Below the pieces are notes generated by a model. It saw only the letters and a program-made list of their open reading frames with translations. It was not told the DNA's origin and made no database searches. Positions 1 through 10,608 of a DNA stretch of 64,000 bases are shown here, piece after piece. The first letter of the stretch is position 1. Every line of letters begins with the position of its first letter. Source of the DNA: Fusarium oxysporum f. sp. lycopersici 4287 (taxonomy: Eukaryota; Ascomycota; Sordariomycetes; Hypocreales; Nectriaceae); assembly GCF_000149955.1 (NCBI RefSeq), contig NC_030995.1, positions 2,249,453 to 2,313,452 on the forward strand. The letters run 5' to 3'. The position numbers and the translations under genes are program-made.

Positions 1-3000
1 ACAGATATCTCAAAGCGCTGCACCATCAAGCTTCCAAGCAGAGCTCATGCTTTGCAGAGATTCATGGCTCGGACATGGCGCTGTGAAAACGGCGAAACAC
101 CCAACCAGGCTATCGCGAGTCAGTCGGAGTGTCCAGAGTATATGTCCCTTGGAGAGTTTAAGGCTTTAGCTCTTTTGCCGTATGGATATCGACTTCAGTG
201 GATGAACATCATTACGCAGCTTGCTATGCCGACGGTTGACTTCAATAAGCCTGAGACTGCGTTATTCCTACTTCAGATGATGCTACAAGCTGGCCCATTT
301 CACAAAGACGAGACGACAAGACAAGCGCATACTCGACCGACAGAAGTGGAATTCGGTTCGCAGTTGCTGAAGTACTTGAATGAAAGCGTGTCAAGAGTTC
401 AGGAGAATTGGGAGTCGTACACATCACTTTGCTCTTTCACCTGTTTGACTACTCGGCTTCTTGCCATCGCAGACAAGTCTCTGTCAACGCAAATTCTGGA
501 GCTCATCACAAGATGCCGAAAGATCTCATACAAATGGGTGATGCATCTTTTGACAAAGGTCCAAGATATTGAGCATCGCACGCAACGGAAGGAATTTATC
601 GAGGCGGCAATACACATTGCCCTTGTTTGCATCGAGACGTTCAATTTAGAGGGTGAACACTTTGAACAGGTGTTGGCCGATGAACAGCAAGCGTCTATAC
701 TATTGGAAACCTCGATCATCATCCATAACTATGCCGACCTTCAACATCTGCAGGGAGATGCACTGTATGGCATTATGCTCGACCGATACGAAATGACAAT
801 GCATAGAGCCCTACCTATTCTGGCGAACGAGATAGTCTCCAAGGGAAGTTTAAGCCTCGATTTAGTCATTAAGCGACGATGGCCTGATTTTGTACGAACC
901 GGTGAATGGTCCTCAATCTCGGATCACTGGGTCACGACAGCTACTGGAAAGCTCCAAGTTCATATTAGCCTTCTCACAGGACAATTATTGGTCAATGGAT
1001 CGCCCGTATCACGACTCCATCGACAGTATGAGACTCATCGAGAGTATCAGAAGCTATTCGGGTCTGCGACTATGGAAGTCGTGCCGAGCAACCTGCCGGG
1101 TATGAGCTTCTGTGCGACGAAAATGTTTCACGGGTATACAGTTCATCTTGGTATACAGACAAAGAAGCGCGTTGATGACCTTCTTGTACGTCTTTCCAAG
1201 AAGGGCTCGACGTTGGACTTGATACCATCGAGGACCCTCCAAGATCTTCTCCCCGACATCTTCGCTGATAATCACGTTCATTGGCTTGAGGAAGCGTCTG
1301 GAGATGTTGAGTTCTGCCAAGTCACTGACCCTTGGCCAAGCAAGAATATGGAGAGCTGGCACTTAAGAAAGTCCACTGACACATGGAAGCTATCACTTGG
1401 TAAGGAGAACGTGCTCGTTTCTCCATGGAGTGAGCTTGGGCAGCATATTTCGAATATCTTCTCACGTCTTCAGCCTGCTTCGGACCTTCATCTGGTTCTC
1501 CACCAAGAAAGCAAGGAACTTGGAATAAAGCTGCCAAAAATTCATCTTGAGTTCACGATCAGGTCAGGGACATCAAACATCAAGTCTCGACAATTCCGCG
1601 ATATGGAGGTTGATCACGATCAGGCCATTGGAACTCTCATCGGACTTGAGAACAAACTCGTCCTACGACATTCCCATGACTCTCAAGTCAGATCAGCCAT
1701 CATACCCGAAGGAAACGTGAGCTGTCGAATGTCCACTGGGCACGGTGTCGAGAATCACGCCGAGGTTTTTCTTGACCGTGAAACGGCAAGTCGAGTTCAA
1801 ACTTACAGACTAGATCCCCTTCTTCGCAGAATCATACCCAACGACAAGGTAGAAAGCAAAATGTATCTTGCATACCTCCACGCTCTAACATCATACTGCC
1901 TCCAGGATCCCTTCATCCAGCGCACAGGAACTGAAGAGGCTCTCACTATTCTTGGTTCTGCCTCAATCAGAGCACCTACGGCCTTCTCCCAAGTGGCGTA
2001 TACCATGCTGTCAAATATCGCCCAGTTATCGCCGAAGAGGTCATACTATCCCGCCGATCAACGGGAGATGCAGAACATCCGGTGGCGGAATGACTTGAGC
2101 TACATATTCCAAGATGACAGATTTGGGAAGGAAGTTCGAAACATTTTTGACAAATATCGCGAAGTCCAGTTCCTGTTTCCCAAGAACCCTCTCTCATGCT
2201 TAGAACAACACCGTTCGGTAGATGCGTTGGTGGATCGCGCCATTCTTCGAACATCTGGAAATCGAGTCTCTGGCTTTGGCGCTGAAGACTTCACGACTAA
2301 ACATGATGTCAATTACGCATCAAGGGAGAAGAGTAAATCATCAGAAAGGTCTACACGTACCGCAGAGATGGCGTACCGAGTCTACAACAGGTCTGGCACC
2401 CTTTCGAGACCGGTATCTGGCAGGCTTGGCCACCGTCTCTTCAGTCTCATGACGGGCGACGAACGCGTCCACACCAGGGAGATCTTGCCGAAAAGCAGAA
2501 TCGACTACGACTCCTCTTGGCTCCAAGGCCCCGCATCATACCTATCGTCTGTATGGTTTCAGCTTCACAATTCATTCAAGAAGTCAGTCACATGGTTCGA
2601 CAAGTTCGAGCTGATGATGTGGATGGCCACAATGTCGTATTCCCCAGAGTACGATGCACAAGTCGGCCAGGCGCTGCTGTTGCTCACCCAGTTCCGATCC
2701 TTAGCTGACTGCAGACCACCCGCTGCATCATCATACAACCTATCAGCCGGATGTCACATCCGGGACGAGGACCTGCGTGCCGCGGTGGCACCGTATGTAG
2801 TCAGTTTCGCAAGCAGCCCTGACGCTATATCTGCTCGTCGTTTCGACGAGAAGGGCAGCGAGGTTGGGCAAAGAAGAAGAGAAGACTACAGAAAGAAGAG
2901 CTTCAAAGCTGTTGATAGTTTTGTAAAGCACCTGAAACGACAATGGCCTACAGATGATCCAGAAGAGCCGGAAGATCCGAACATGGAGTTGGCGACGTAT

Positions 3001-6000
3001 ATCAAGATGGGACCTGCCGTGGAAAGTGCCTTTGGAAAGTGGAACCAGTGGCTGAAGAATCTTCGCTTGAAGCAGCATCTGGAAATGGTTGCTTCTTACA
3101 TGAGAGACGCACCGTCGGGTGAGTTCACACAAGTACCACCAGCACTACCAAGGACGTTAATTCCCACGAAGAGATCGGGCTCGAGATTCGTGGCTACTTC
3201 AGACCTGTTCTCGTCATCAGGCGTGTTGCACCACAAGACTCCTCCAGCATTAGCTCGACTGCTCATGAACTCAGAGAGGGACAGACATAGCAGCAAGCTC
3301 AGTGGTATCATTGGCAACCTTGATTCCAAAGCCCAGCTTGACTATGAGCACAGGTATCTGAGAGAGCTGAAGGATAGTCTTTCAAGCTTAGACGGCCATG
3401 TTGAATACGAGCTGAAGATGGAACAGCTTCGAAAGCTCCCGGACCTACTCCTGCACCACTTGGAGAAATGCGAATCTCACCTAACAAGGCTTCATGATTA
3501 TCTAATCTCTTCCCTCTCGCCTTCAAGCACACTCCCGCACACAACGTCTGATGTCCTTGAAGAAGCCGGATTCCTTCCTAGGATGTCACCTACTCAGATC
3601 CTGCAACAGCTGAGACCACCGCAATGGAAGAGTCTTTCTGCGGGATGGAAAGAAAGCTTAATTCACTACGGAATTGCCATTACCGCAATGCAACGAGCCA
3701 AACGCCTAATTCGGTTCCAGTCCAGTCACGTCGATCTCATTCGTGAACTTGAAAACGGTGGCCATCAAAGCTGGAGCCCCTATGACCACCCAGAGTGGCT
3801 ACTACTGGAGAGCGAGAGCGAACATATGATTCGCGATGTTCAGCAGCAGATCGCTGAACAGATGATCAATCCTCCCGAGAACCAAAACTCAGTGATGCAG
3901 CTTAACATGGGCGAAGGAAAGTCAACAGTCATCGTGCCCATCGTCGCTACAGCTCTTGGAGATGGATCGAAGCTGGTTCGAGTCATTGTCGCAAAGCCAC
4001 AGGCGAAGCAGATGCATCAGATGTTGATCTCGAAGTTATCAGGACTCCTTGATCGACCAGTGTATTTGTTCCCCTTCTCTCGAGACACCAAGATGGATCT
4101 CCGAACGGCACATGCTATCCAGCGTCTGATGAAACGATGTATGGAGGAAGGTGGTGTCTTGATGGTTCAGCCCGAGCACCTACTTTCGTTCCAACTGATG
4201 GAGGTGGAATCTCGAATCAGGGGAAATATGGAAGTCGCGGAAGCAATGTCGCAGACAAGGAATCTTTTTGGTCGCTCCTCTCGAGATATCGTTGACGAGA
4301 GTGATGAGAATTTCAGTGTCAAGTTCGAACTCATCTACACTCTTGGAAAGCAACGGCCGATTGAACATAGCCCTGATAGATGGGTTGTCATCCAAGAAGT
4401 CATGGGCCTCGTTGCCAAAGCTGGAGCGGACGTCAAGTCCAAGTACCCACATTCCATTGAATTCGACGCTCGGCATGTTGGAAGATATCCCCGCTTACGA
4501 ATCTTACGCCCTGATGCTGAAGCTGAAATATTCAACCGTGTCACCGAGGCAGTTTGTGATACTGGCATGGCTGGGTTCCCTATTGCACGCCAGCCCAGAC
4601 GCATCCGAGATGCAGTTCAACGGTACATTTCCCAGCCTGAGCCAACAGCTGCCGACATCGAAGCCGTAGAGACAAGCTCCCTCTGGAACGAAATGACAAG
4701 CAGAAACATCCTTCTCCTCCGTGGACTCTTTGCAGGAGGAATCCTTTCATTTGCACTGGGAAGTAAGCGTTGGAGAGTGAACTACGGTGTCGATCACAAC
4801 AGAGAGAAGATAACCAAATTGGCGGTTCCCTTCCGAGCAAAGGATAACCCAACTCCGCGATCTGAGTTCAGTCAGCCTGACGTGGTGATTACGCTCACTT
4901 GTCTGAGTTATTACTACAGCGGCCTTGACGATGATGCCTTGTTCGCGGCGTTTGAATTGCTTAGTCGATCGGACAATGCCACTCAGGAGTACCAAGATTG
5001 GGTCAAGACTGCACCATTGCTACCACAAGCCTTCAGGAACCTAGAGGGAGTCAATCTGAGGGATCGGGTGCTGTGCACTACGGAGATATTTTCTCACGTA
5101 CGATATTCTAAAGCGGCGGTTGATTACTACCTGTGTCATCTGGTATTCGCGAAGGAGTCTAAGGAATTCCCACACAAGCTTTCAGCTTCCGGTTGGGACC
5201 TTGGTAAGAAGAAGGATAATCCCACTACAGGATTCAGTGGAACCAACGACTCGCGATATGTTCTGCCACTTGACGTCAAACAGCTCGACTTACCGCAGCA
5301 GAAGCATACAAACGCGCTTGTCCTAGAATACCTGCTCCAGCCAGAGAATGGAATCTCATTGATGCCCCAAGAAGCAAAGGGTACCACTGTAGATACCAGT
5401 CTCCTTCTGCAGATGGTTTCCAACATGAGCCCTAATACCCGAGTTATTCTCGACGTTGGCGCCCAAGTCGTCGACCTTACTAATGAGGAATTTGCGAAAC
5501 AATGGCTAGCCTGCTACCAGGATCATAACTCTACACAAGCTGTGGTGTTCTTCAACGACAACGACGAAATCGTTATTATTGACCGTTCCGGCAAGATCGA
5601 AGACTTCCAGACATCCCCGTTCTCCCAGCAGCTGGACAGGTGTCTTGTTTTCCTGGACGAGGCACATACCCGCGGAACAGATCTGAAGTTTCCTGCCAAC
5701 TATCGTGCTGTGGTCACTCTTGGTGCTGGTCTGACGAAAGATAGGTTGGTTCAAGCTTGTATGCGGATGCGAAAGCTTGGGAAGGGACAGACAGTGGAGT
5801 TCTGCATTCCTTGGGAGATTGAGCAGAAGATCGTTCAGCTCAAGGGTGAAGATGCCTCTAGCAGGGATGGAATCTCTGTCTCTGATGTCCTTTGCTGGGC
5901 TATCACTGAGACATGTCTTGACCTGAAGAGGGCTATGCCCCTGTGGCTTACACAGGGTGTTAGGTTCTCCAAGCAAGAAGCCCTCTGGTCCCGTCTCTCT

Positions 6001-7008
6001 GACAATGATACCAAGTCTGACGAGTTTCTCGAGGAGGAAGGGCAGAGCTTGACTGAGAGGTATCGTCCCGAGAAAGGTCTCACAAACTGTTCTTCACTCA
6101 CAGAAGAGCTGAACGACTCCGCCGCAAGGGTCTTCAAGTCCCGGTGTGAAGACTTTGGTCTGGAAAGACTTCACACTTGCTCTCTGCAAGAAGAGCAAGA
6201 ACGAGAGCTGGCTCCAGAGACACAGCACGAGCGCCAAGTCGAAAAGGTCCCTGCCCTGAAGCCAGACACCCATAGTGTCAATAGGCTTCTGCAGGAGTGG
6301 ATAGCAGATGGCTCGTTCCCAGAGTCATCTACCGCCTTCCGAGCTGTCATGAAACCCGCGTTTCACAGTCTGAATAAGACGTCGGCAGCTGTCCACTTTG
6401 ACGTCAAGGAGTTCCCGGAGACGGTATGGGTGAGTATGGACTTTGCCCATACTGTTAAAGGTGTGTTTAGTGGTAAAAGCTACTCGGACACTTATCAACG
6501 CCCTGTACAGTGGGTGTTGACTGGTAAGAACGAAGAGGGTGCTTTTCGAATGGTTGTTATAAGTCCATTCGAGGCCCAGCACTTTCTTCCTCTTATCGAA
6601 GAGTCAGAGCATGTCTCTTTGCACCTTTACGCTCCGAGGGTCAACCTTGGTTTTCGATCGCTGGACGACCTTCAGCTGTATTCTGTGGGGAAGAAGGTCG
6701 TGGAAGAGATACCGAGAGACATCATCACGTTTCTCAATCTCTTCGCTGGGCAGCTTTACCTCTCGTCGTTTGAGGACTACAAGCTTGTCTGTGGCTTGCT
6801 GGGTTTGGCATGGGATGCTGCGGACGATGGTGCGGCTGGTGGTAGTGGGAGCCAATGTGGTTTCACGAAGAGCCCTGCGGCGTTCCTGAAGGAGCTTTTG
6901 GAAAAGGTTAGACAGGACTGTGGGACTATTGACAAGACGGATATGGGAAGGGTTATTGAAGGTGTGCGCTTGGTGGAGGGTGACTTTAATAGTAGGCATG
7001 CTATTTAG
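1..7008 (+). CDS. DUF3638/DUF3645 giant protein, 5'-partial
   Basis: The 3' part of a very large uninterrupted fungal gene. The frame is open from base 1, and the first in-frame candidate start is only a TTG at 52, so the true start lies left of the window. Counting from codon 52, a P-loop-like GEGKST begins near residue 1287, inside a DUF3638-like stretch (MQLNMGEGKSTVIVPIVA). A DEAH box at residues 1869-1872 (VFLDEAHTRGTDLKFP) lies at the start of a DUF3645-like stretch. The pair resembles the Walker A and B motifs of an SF2 or SecA-type ATPase. Proteins of this family are usually about 3,000 residues. Some databases label them ubiquitin hydrolases, but I see no cysteine-protease motif in the part present. 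Cellular role unknown. The stop TAG is at 7006-7008. Confidence 0.85.
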   Translation, partial: TDISKRCTIKLPSRAHALQRFMARTWRCENGETPNQAIASQSECPEYMSLGEFKALALLPYGYRLQWMNIITQLAMPTVDFNKPETALFLLQMMLQAGPFHKDETTRQAHTRPTEVEFGSQLLKYLNESVSRVQENWESYTSLCSFTCLTTRLLAIADKSLSTQILELITRCRKISYKWVMHLLTKVQDIEHRTQRKEFIEAAIHIALVCIETFNLEGEHFEQVLADEQQASILLETSIIIHNYADLQHLQGDALYGIMLDRYEMTMHRALPILANEIVSKGSLSLDLVIKRRWPDFVRTGEWSSISDHWVTTATGKLQVHISLLTGQLLVNGSPVSRLHRQYETHREYQKLFGSATMEVVPSNLPGMSFCATKMFHGYTVHLGIQTKKRVDDLLVRLSKKGSTLDLIPSRTLQDLLPDIFADNHVHWLEEASGDVEFCQVTDPWPSKNMESWHLRKSTDTWKLSLGKENVLVSPWSELGQHISNIFSRLQPASDLHLVLHQESKELGIKLPKIHLEFTIRSGTSNIKSRQFRDMEVDHDQAIGTLIGLENKLVLRHSHDSQVRSAIIPEGNVSCRMSTGHGVENHAEVFLDRETASRVQTYRLDPLLRRIIPNDKVESKMYLAYLHALTSYCLQDPFIQRTGTEEALTILGSASIRAPTAFSQVAYTMLSNIAQLSPKRSYYPADQREMQNIRWRNDLSYIFQDDRFGKEVRNIFDKYREVQFLFPKNPLSCLEQHRSVDALVDRAILRTSGNRVSGFGAEDFTTKHDVNYASREKSKSSERSTRTAEMAYRVYNRSGTLSRPVSGRLGHRLFSLMTGDERVHTREILPKSRIDYDSSWLQGPASYLSSVWFQLHNSFKKSVTWFDKFELMMWMATMSYSPEYDAQVGQALLLLTQFRSLADCRPPAASSYNLSAGCHIRDEDLRAAVAPYVVSFASSPDAISARRFDEKGSEVGQRRREDYRKKSFKAVDSFVKHLKRQWPTDDPEEPEDPNMELATYIKMGPAVESAFGKWNQWLKNLRLKQHLEMVASYMRDAPSGEFTQVPPALPRTLIPTKRSGSRFVATSDLFSSSGVLHHKTPPALARLLMNSERDRHSSKLSGIIGNLDSKAQLDYEHRYLRELKDSLSSLDGHVEYELKMEQLRKLPDLLLHHLEKCESHLTRLHDYLISSLSPSSTLPHTTSDVLEEAGFLPRMSPTQILQQLRPPQWKSLSAGWKESLIHYGIAITAMQRAKRLIRFQSSHVDLIRELENGGHQSWSPYDHPEWLLLESESEHMIRDVQQQIAEQMINPPENQNSVMQLNMGEGKSTVIVPIVATALGDGSKLVRVIVAKPQAKQMHQMLISKLSGLLDRPVYLFPFSRDTKMDLRTAHAIQRLMKRCMEEGGVLMVQPEHLLSFQLMEVESRIRGNMEVAEAMSQTRNLFGRSSRDIVDESDENFSVKFELIYTLGKQRPIEHSPDRWVVIQEVMGLVAKAGADVKSKYPHSIEFDARHVGRYPRLRILRPDAEAEIFNRVTEAVCDTGMAGFPIARQPRRIRDAVQRYISQPEPTAADIEAVETSSLWNEMTSRNILLLRGLFAGGILSFALGSKRWRVNYGVDHNREKITKLAVPFRAKDNPTPRSEFSQPDVVITLTCLSYYYSGLDDDALFAAFELLSRSDNATQEYQDWVKTAPLLPQAFRNLEGVNLRDRVLCTTEIFSHVRYSKAAVDYYLCHLVFAKESKEFPHKLSASGWDLGKKKDNPTTGFSGTNDSRYVLPLDVKQLDLPQQKHTNALVLEYLLQPENGISLMPQEAKGTTVDTSLLLQMVSNMSPNTRVILDVGAQVVDLTNEEFAKQWLACYQDHNSTQAVVFFNDNDEIVIIDRSGKIEDFQTSPFSQQLDRCLVFLDEAHTRGTDLKFPANYRAVVTLGAGLTKDRLVQACMRMRKLGKGQTVEFCIPWEIEQKIVQLKGEDASSRDGISVSDVLCWAITETCLDLKRAMPLWLTQGVRFSKQEALWSRLSDNDTKSDEFLEEEGQSLTERYRPEKGLTNCSSLTEELNDSAARVFKSRCEDFGLERLHTCSLQEEQERELAPETQHERQVEKVPALKPDTHSVNRLLQEWIADGSFPESSTAFRAVMKPAFHSLNKTSAAVHFDVKEFPETVWVSMDFAHTVKGVFSGKSYSDTYQRPVQWVLTGKNEEGAFRMVVISPFEAQHFLPLIEESEHVSLHLYAPRVNLGFRSLDDLQLYSVGKKVVEEIPRDIITFLNLFAGQLYLSSFEDYKLVCGLLGLAWDAADDGAAGGSGSQCGFTKSPAAFLKELLEKVRQDCGTIDKTDMGRVIEGVRLVEGDFNSRHAI

Positions 7009-8121
7009 TTTCGGTGTGTGGTATGTGGCTTATTGTATGCTCAAGTAAGATTTAAAGTATACACAAAGGGAAAGTAAGTAGATATCAAGGTTGAATGTCA
7101 TCTGTTTTAAAGTCGTCACAGGACACACAATGAGATCTCCAGGGTGAAATCGTAAAGCTAGAAACACGCTCTTGTTTCCACCATGCCAGACACTAAAATA
7201 CGTCCCAAACAGGAAAACGATAGGGCTGAAATAAACTTCAGTCTCGGTAAGGAGGTCCTGAAGCTAAAAGGTAATTAATTACCGAGTAGTTATCCCTTGA
7301 GGTGGAGGATCGTTTCAAACCTTTCTTACAGGTTCAGCCAATGGCGTGCAGCGCACTATGCACTGGAAGGGCTGGTTTAGTTGACCCCCACTCTTGGGCT
7401 CTGCGCTTGCAATCTCACTCACACGTCAGACTGAAATACATAAATTGAGAACAGAGAGTATTAATTATATAGGCCATGAAGAGCAGCCATGTAGTTACTC
7501 TCTCATCCCAATGGTAACAAGTACAACAACAAGCATGTACATCAAGGACAGTCAATCCAGACGCCAGTTACCAGCTCAATGTTGGGCTGCCGAGATGCAC
7601 ATGAGGACAGTTCTCCCCCATGCCGAAACCCAACTTTGTACTCCGTACAAAATACCATCTTGCCTCCCGCATAAAACAAGTTTCTCCTGTTGCCTCTACC
7701 AATGCTCAGCAGCCTCGAAGAAATTTCAGGATATCCACTCGTTCTTGTTATGAGTAAGGCGCGCGATGCAAGCATCAGCTGTCAGGTCTATCAACTCAAA
7801 ATAACACTCTCATAGTTCTTGTCACCTAAAGTCTGGCTCAATGAGAACTAGGTCGCATGGGCTAGTGCTTACTTTTGGAGGCTTTAATATGCAGCTATTT
7901 GTAGATCCCGAGCGTAGATGCGTCAAAAGCCCTCAATTGGCTATTCTAGAACCAAAAGCGGGCTTCTAATTGAGAGAGCGGCCGCCGTGTTACATCGCTA
8001 TGCGGTAAATCAGCAGTCAGCAATTTGTCAGCCCCAGGAGTGCAGAGTCACAACCACAAAACATGAGCAACGTGAATCTCAAGTTGTATTTCTTTAGGAT
8101 TGAAGAGACTGCACAGTGATA
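7009..8121. other. Intergenic, no gene seen
   Basis: About 1.1 kb between the DUF3638 gene and the P450. It holds only short reading frames without protein-like composition, such as 7394-7753. The right part should contain the P450 promoter. I see no RNA gene and no repeat. Confidence 0.5.
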
Positions 8122-9879
8122 ATGTGGCCATTGGATCTGCCCTTGGTACGAGTGGTAATTTTCGTCGCGTTTGCCATCTGGCTGCACTTTATCATCAAGA
8201 CTTTGCTCCGACCATCCTTCTCAGAGTTGCGGCATCTTCCAGGACCGAAAGTAAGTTTTCGTCTTCGCGACCCAGCCGTTATGCTTGTGATACATTCAGT
8301 ATACTAACATGACAAGGGCCATCAATTCTTAGTTGGCCACGCCTTGCGCATTCTCCGTGGGTCGGGACCAAATGAACTCTATCTCCAGTGGATGCAGCGG
8401 TGGCCGAAGGCACCGTTCATACGATGTCTTTCCTGGCTCAACTCGGAGGTGCTCCTCGTCAACAATATAGAGACATGTCGCGAGGTCCTCCAAACCAATG
8501 CTTACCGCTTCGCGAAACCGGCGTTCTTTCATACGCTTGTCGGAGAGTTTCTGGGCGTCGGTCTGCTTTTCAGCGTTGGTAACCAGCACAAGCGGTTGAG
8601 ACGTATCATAACAGGTAAGACCTCTCTTTCGTGAAAGTTATGATCATGAATACTAACTGTAATAGGGCCTCTATCTCGTCCAAGCATTCGGAAGCTATTC
8701 CCAACGTTCATGACATACTCTCGCAAGTTGAATAGTGAAATTGATGCTGCGATCCAACAAAACAGCAACGGCGTCTTGGAAAGTACGTATACACTTGGTG
8801 AATTCGCTTCTCGGTCATCATCTGACAATCTCCTATCAGTCGAAGATCTGTTTACAAGAGTGACACTTGATATCATCGGTGTTTCGCTAGTTGGTAAGGA
8901 ACTTCGAGACTTTCGCTCAAAAGTCTCGCCTTTATCATTTGAGCAATGCTACAATGGGATATTGGCACAGCCACTTGCTGGCCAAATTATAAGTTTCATC
9001 AATCCCTTCATCCCACTCCGTTGGCTACCTGTATCCGCAAATCTGAACTTTATCAAGGCCAAATCTGCTCTGAAGGGCATGATGACAGAACTGATTGAGC
9101 AGCGGACATCCGAGGTTGCAAAAGCAAAGCAGTTGGGTACAGACAGTGGACTATCGGATGATTTGTTGACGAGAATGATTGAAGCAAGTTCTGTTGAGAA
9201 TCAGAAGTTGTCTAAAGATGAGTTGATCGATATCGTACGCAACTGCCCTGGCCTCCATCGGTAATATCACTGACCGGAATCGCAGACTATGCAGGTCATC
9301 GCAGCGGGGCATGAGACTACAGCTAGTGCTCTTTTATGGACAACATATGCCCTTTCCAAAGATCAAAAGTCTCAAAATCGATTAAGGACTGAGATATACA
9401 GCATGAATGCCACCGACATGACCGCCAAGTCGATAGACGAACTTCCATACCTCGACAACGTCATTCGAGAAGCTCTTCGCGTGTACTCGCCTACTCTAAT
9501 CATCCCGTGGGAAGCACTTGAGGATATCGACATAGCAGGCGTCAGGATCCCAAAAGGGACCACGGTTCAGCTCGTTCCAGCAATGACGCAACTGAACCCC
9601 GAGATCTGGGGTCCCGACGTGGAGACCTTCAACCCCGATCGATGGGACCGTCTCTCTGGTGATGCTTTGAGCCCATACGCCATGGAGACATTCTCAAATG
9701 GACCTCGAATATGTCCCGGAAAAGCTTTGGCTTTGCTGAATATGAAGATCTTGTTGGTTGGGTTGATCAGAGACTTTAAGATCGAGAGTGTTGGAGATGA
9801 GGAGATGGAGTTCAGAAACCCGAGCTTGACCTTGAAATCGACGATGACAGTTCGATTTAAGGTACAACGCGAGGGATAA
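8122..9879 (+). CDS. Cytochrome P450 monooxygenase
   Basis: Membrane-anchored heme monooxygenase that would work with NADPH-P450 reductase at the ER; substrate unknown. Exons 8122-8250, 8317-8614, 8666-9234 and 9286-9879 join in frame to 529 aa, the normal length. The ATG at 8122 is preferred over an in-frame GTG at 8116. An N-terminal hydrophobic anchor (about residues 8-28) is followed by the hinge LPGPK. The I-helix motif AGHETT is at 339-344, ExxR is EALR at 394-397, and the heme loop FSNGPRICPG has its Cys at 475. Intron 3 (51 bp) uses the donor GTACGC and has a CTGAC branch site. All hallmark residues are present. It is not next to a polyketide synthase, NRPS or terpene synthase in this window, so a link to secondary metabolism is not supported here. 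Confidence 0.92.
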
Positions 9880-10608
9880 AAGGAGTCTCATGATTAGCAA
9901 TGACCCAGGGAGGGTTTGACATAGTGGAGTAGGGACAGTAGCAGGTACATATGCAATACAACAGACCTGGTCATTCAGAGACCCAACGCTACAATGCATA
10001 AGGCTCATGCAAGCTAATACTGAATACTGCCGTCTCACCGCTGATATAAGTCTCCCTTCTCGCACGGCCTTGCCATGAGATGCCATCAATCATGTTCTAG
10101 ACCATCAATGCAGCGAAAGTTCAGTTAGTACGTTGGATCGGAAAAGAGTAAAATGCATAATTGAGAGAGGCGATATTTCTGACAGGGATAAAACTATTAA
10201 AGCAGAAGTTCTCAGTCTCTTAACTAAAATTAGAAGCTGAAAACATCAAGTCATCAGCAGACCGCCAAGTCATCAGCTACTGCTGTAATTCCAAACAGGC
10301 CACTACCAAATTAAGCATCAATTCTCAAGCTTATCTGCGGGCCAGACCGCCTTGGCGAATGCTTATGCCAAACCTTGTTGGTAACTGCCAATATTCTCAG
10401 CACTAATGTCGGACCATCAGAAGTCCCATCAGCACTAAGCATTCAGCTCGAAATATGAAACCCGTTTGGGAAGCTTTATTTTTCATGGTGAAACCCGACT
10501 TCTTTATAACACCTGGCCAGGTCATCACTTTTGAATATTCCATTCTCTTATCTTTTTTTCATCCATAGACAGCGTTCTACTTTGTTGCTTGCGTGCTTCG
10601 TTTTCGCC
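9880..10608. other. Intergenic, no gene seen
   Basis: About 730 bp between the P450 stop and the bestrophin ATG, containing the promoter of the latter. A TATA-like stretch (TTTATAAC) lies about 105 bp before the ATG. No coding signal was found. Confidence 0.45.

Noticed and set aside
7394..7753. 119-codon frame between the DUF3638 and P450 genes
   Set aside because: Composition is not protein-like, no homology is recognised and an overlapping minus frame is equally open.
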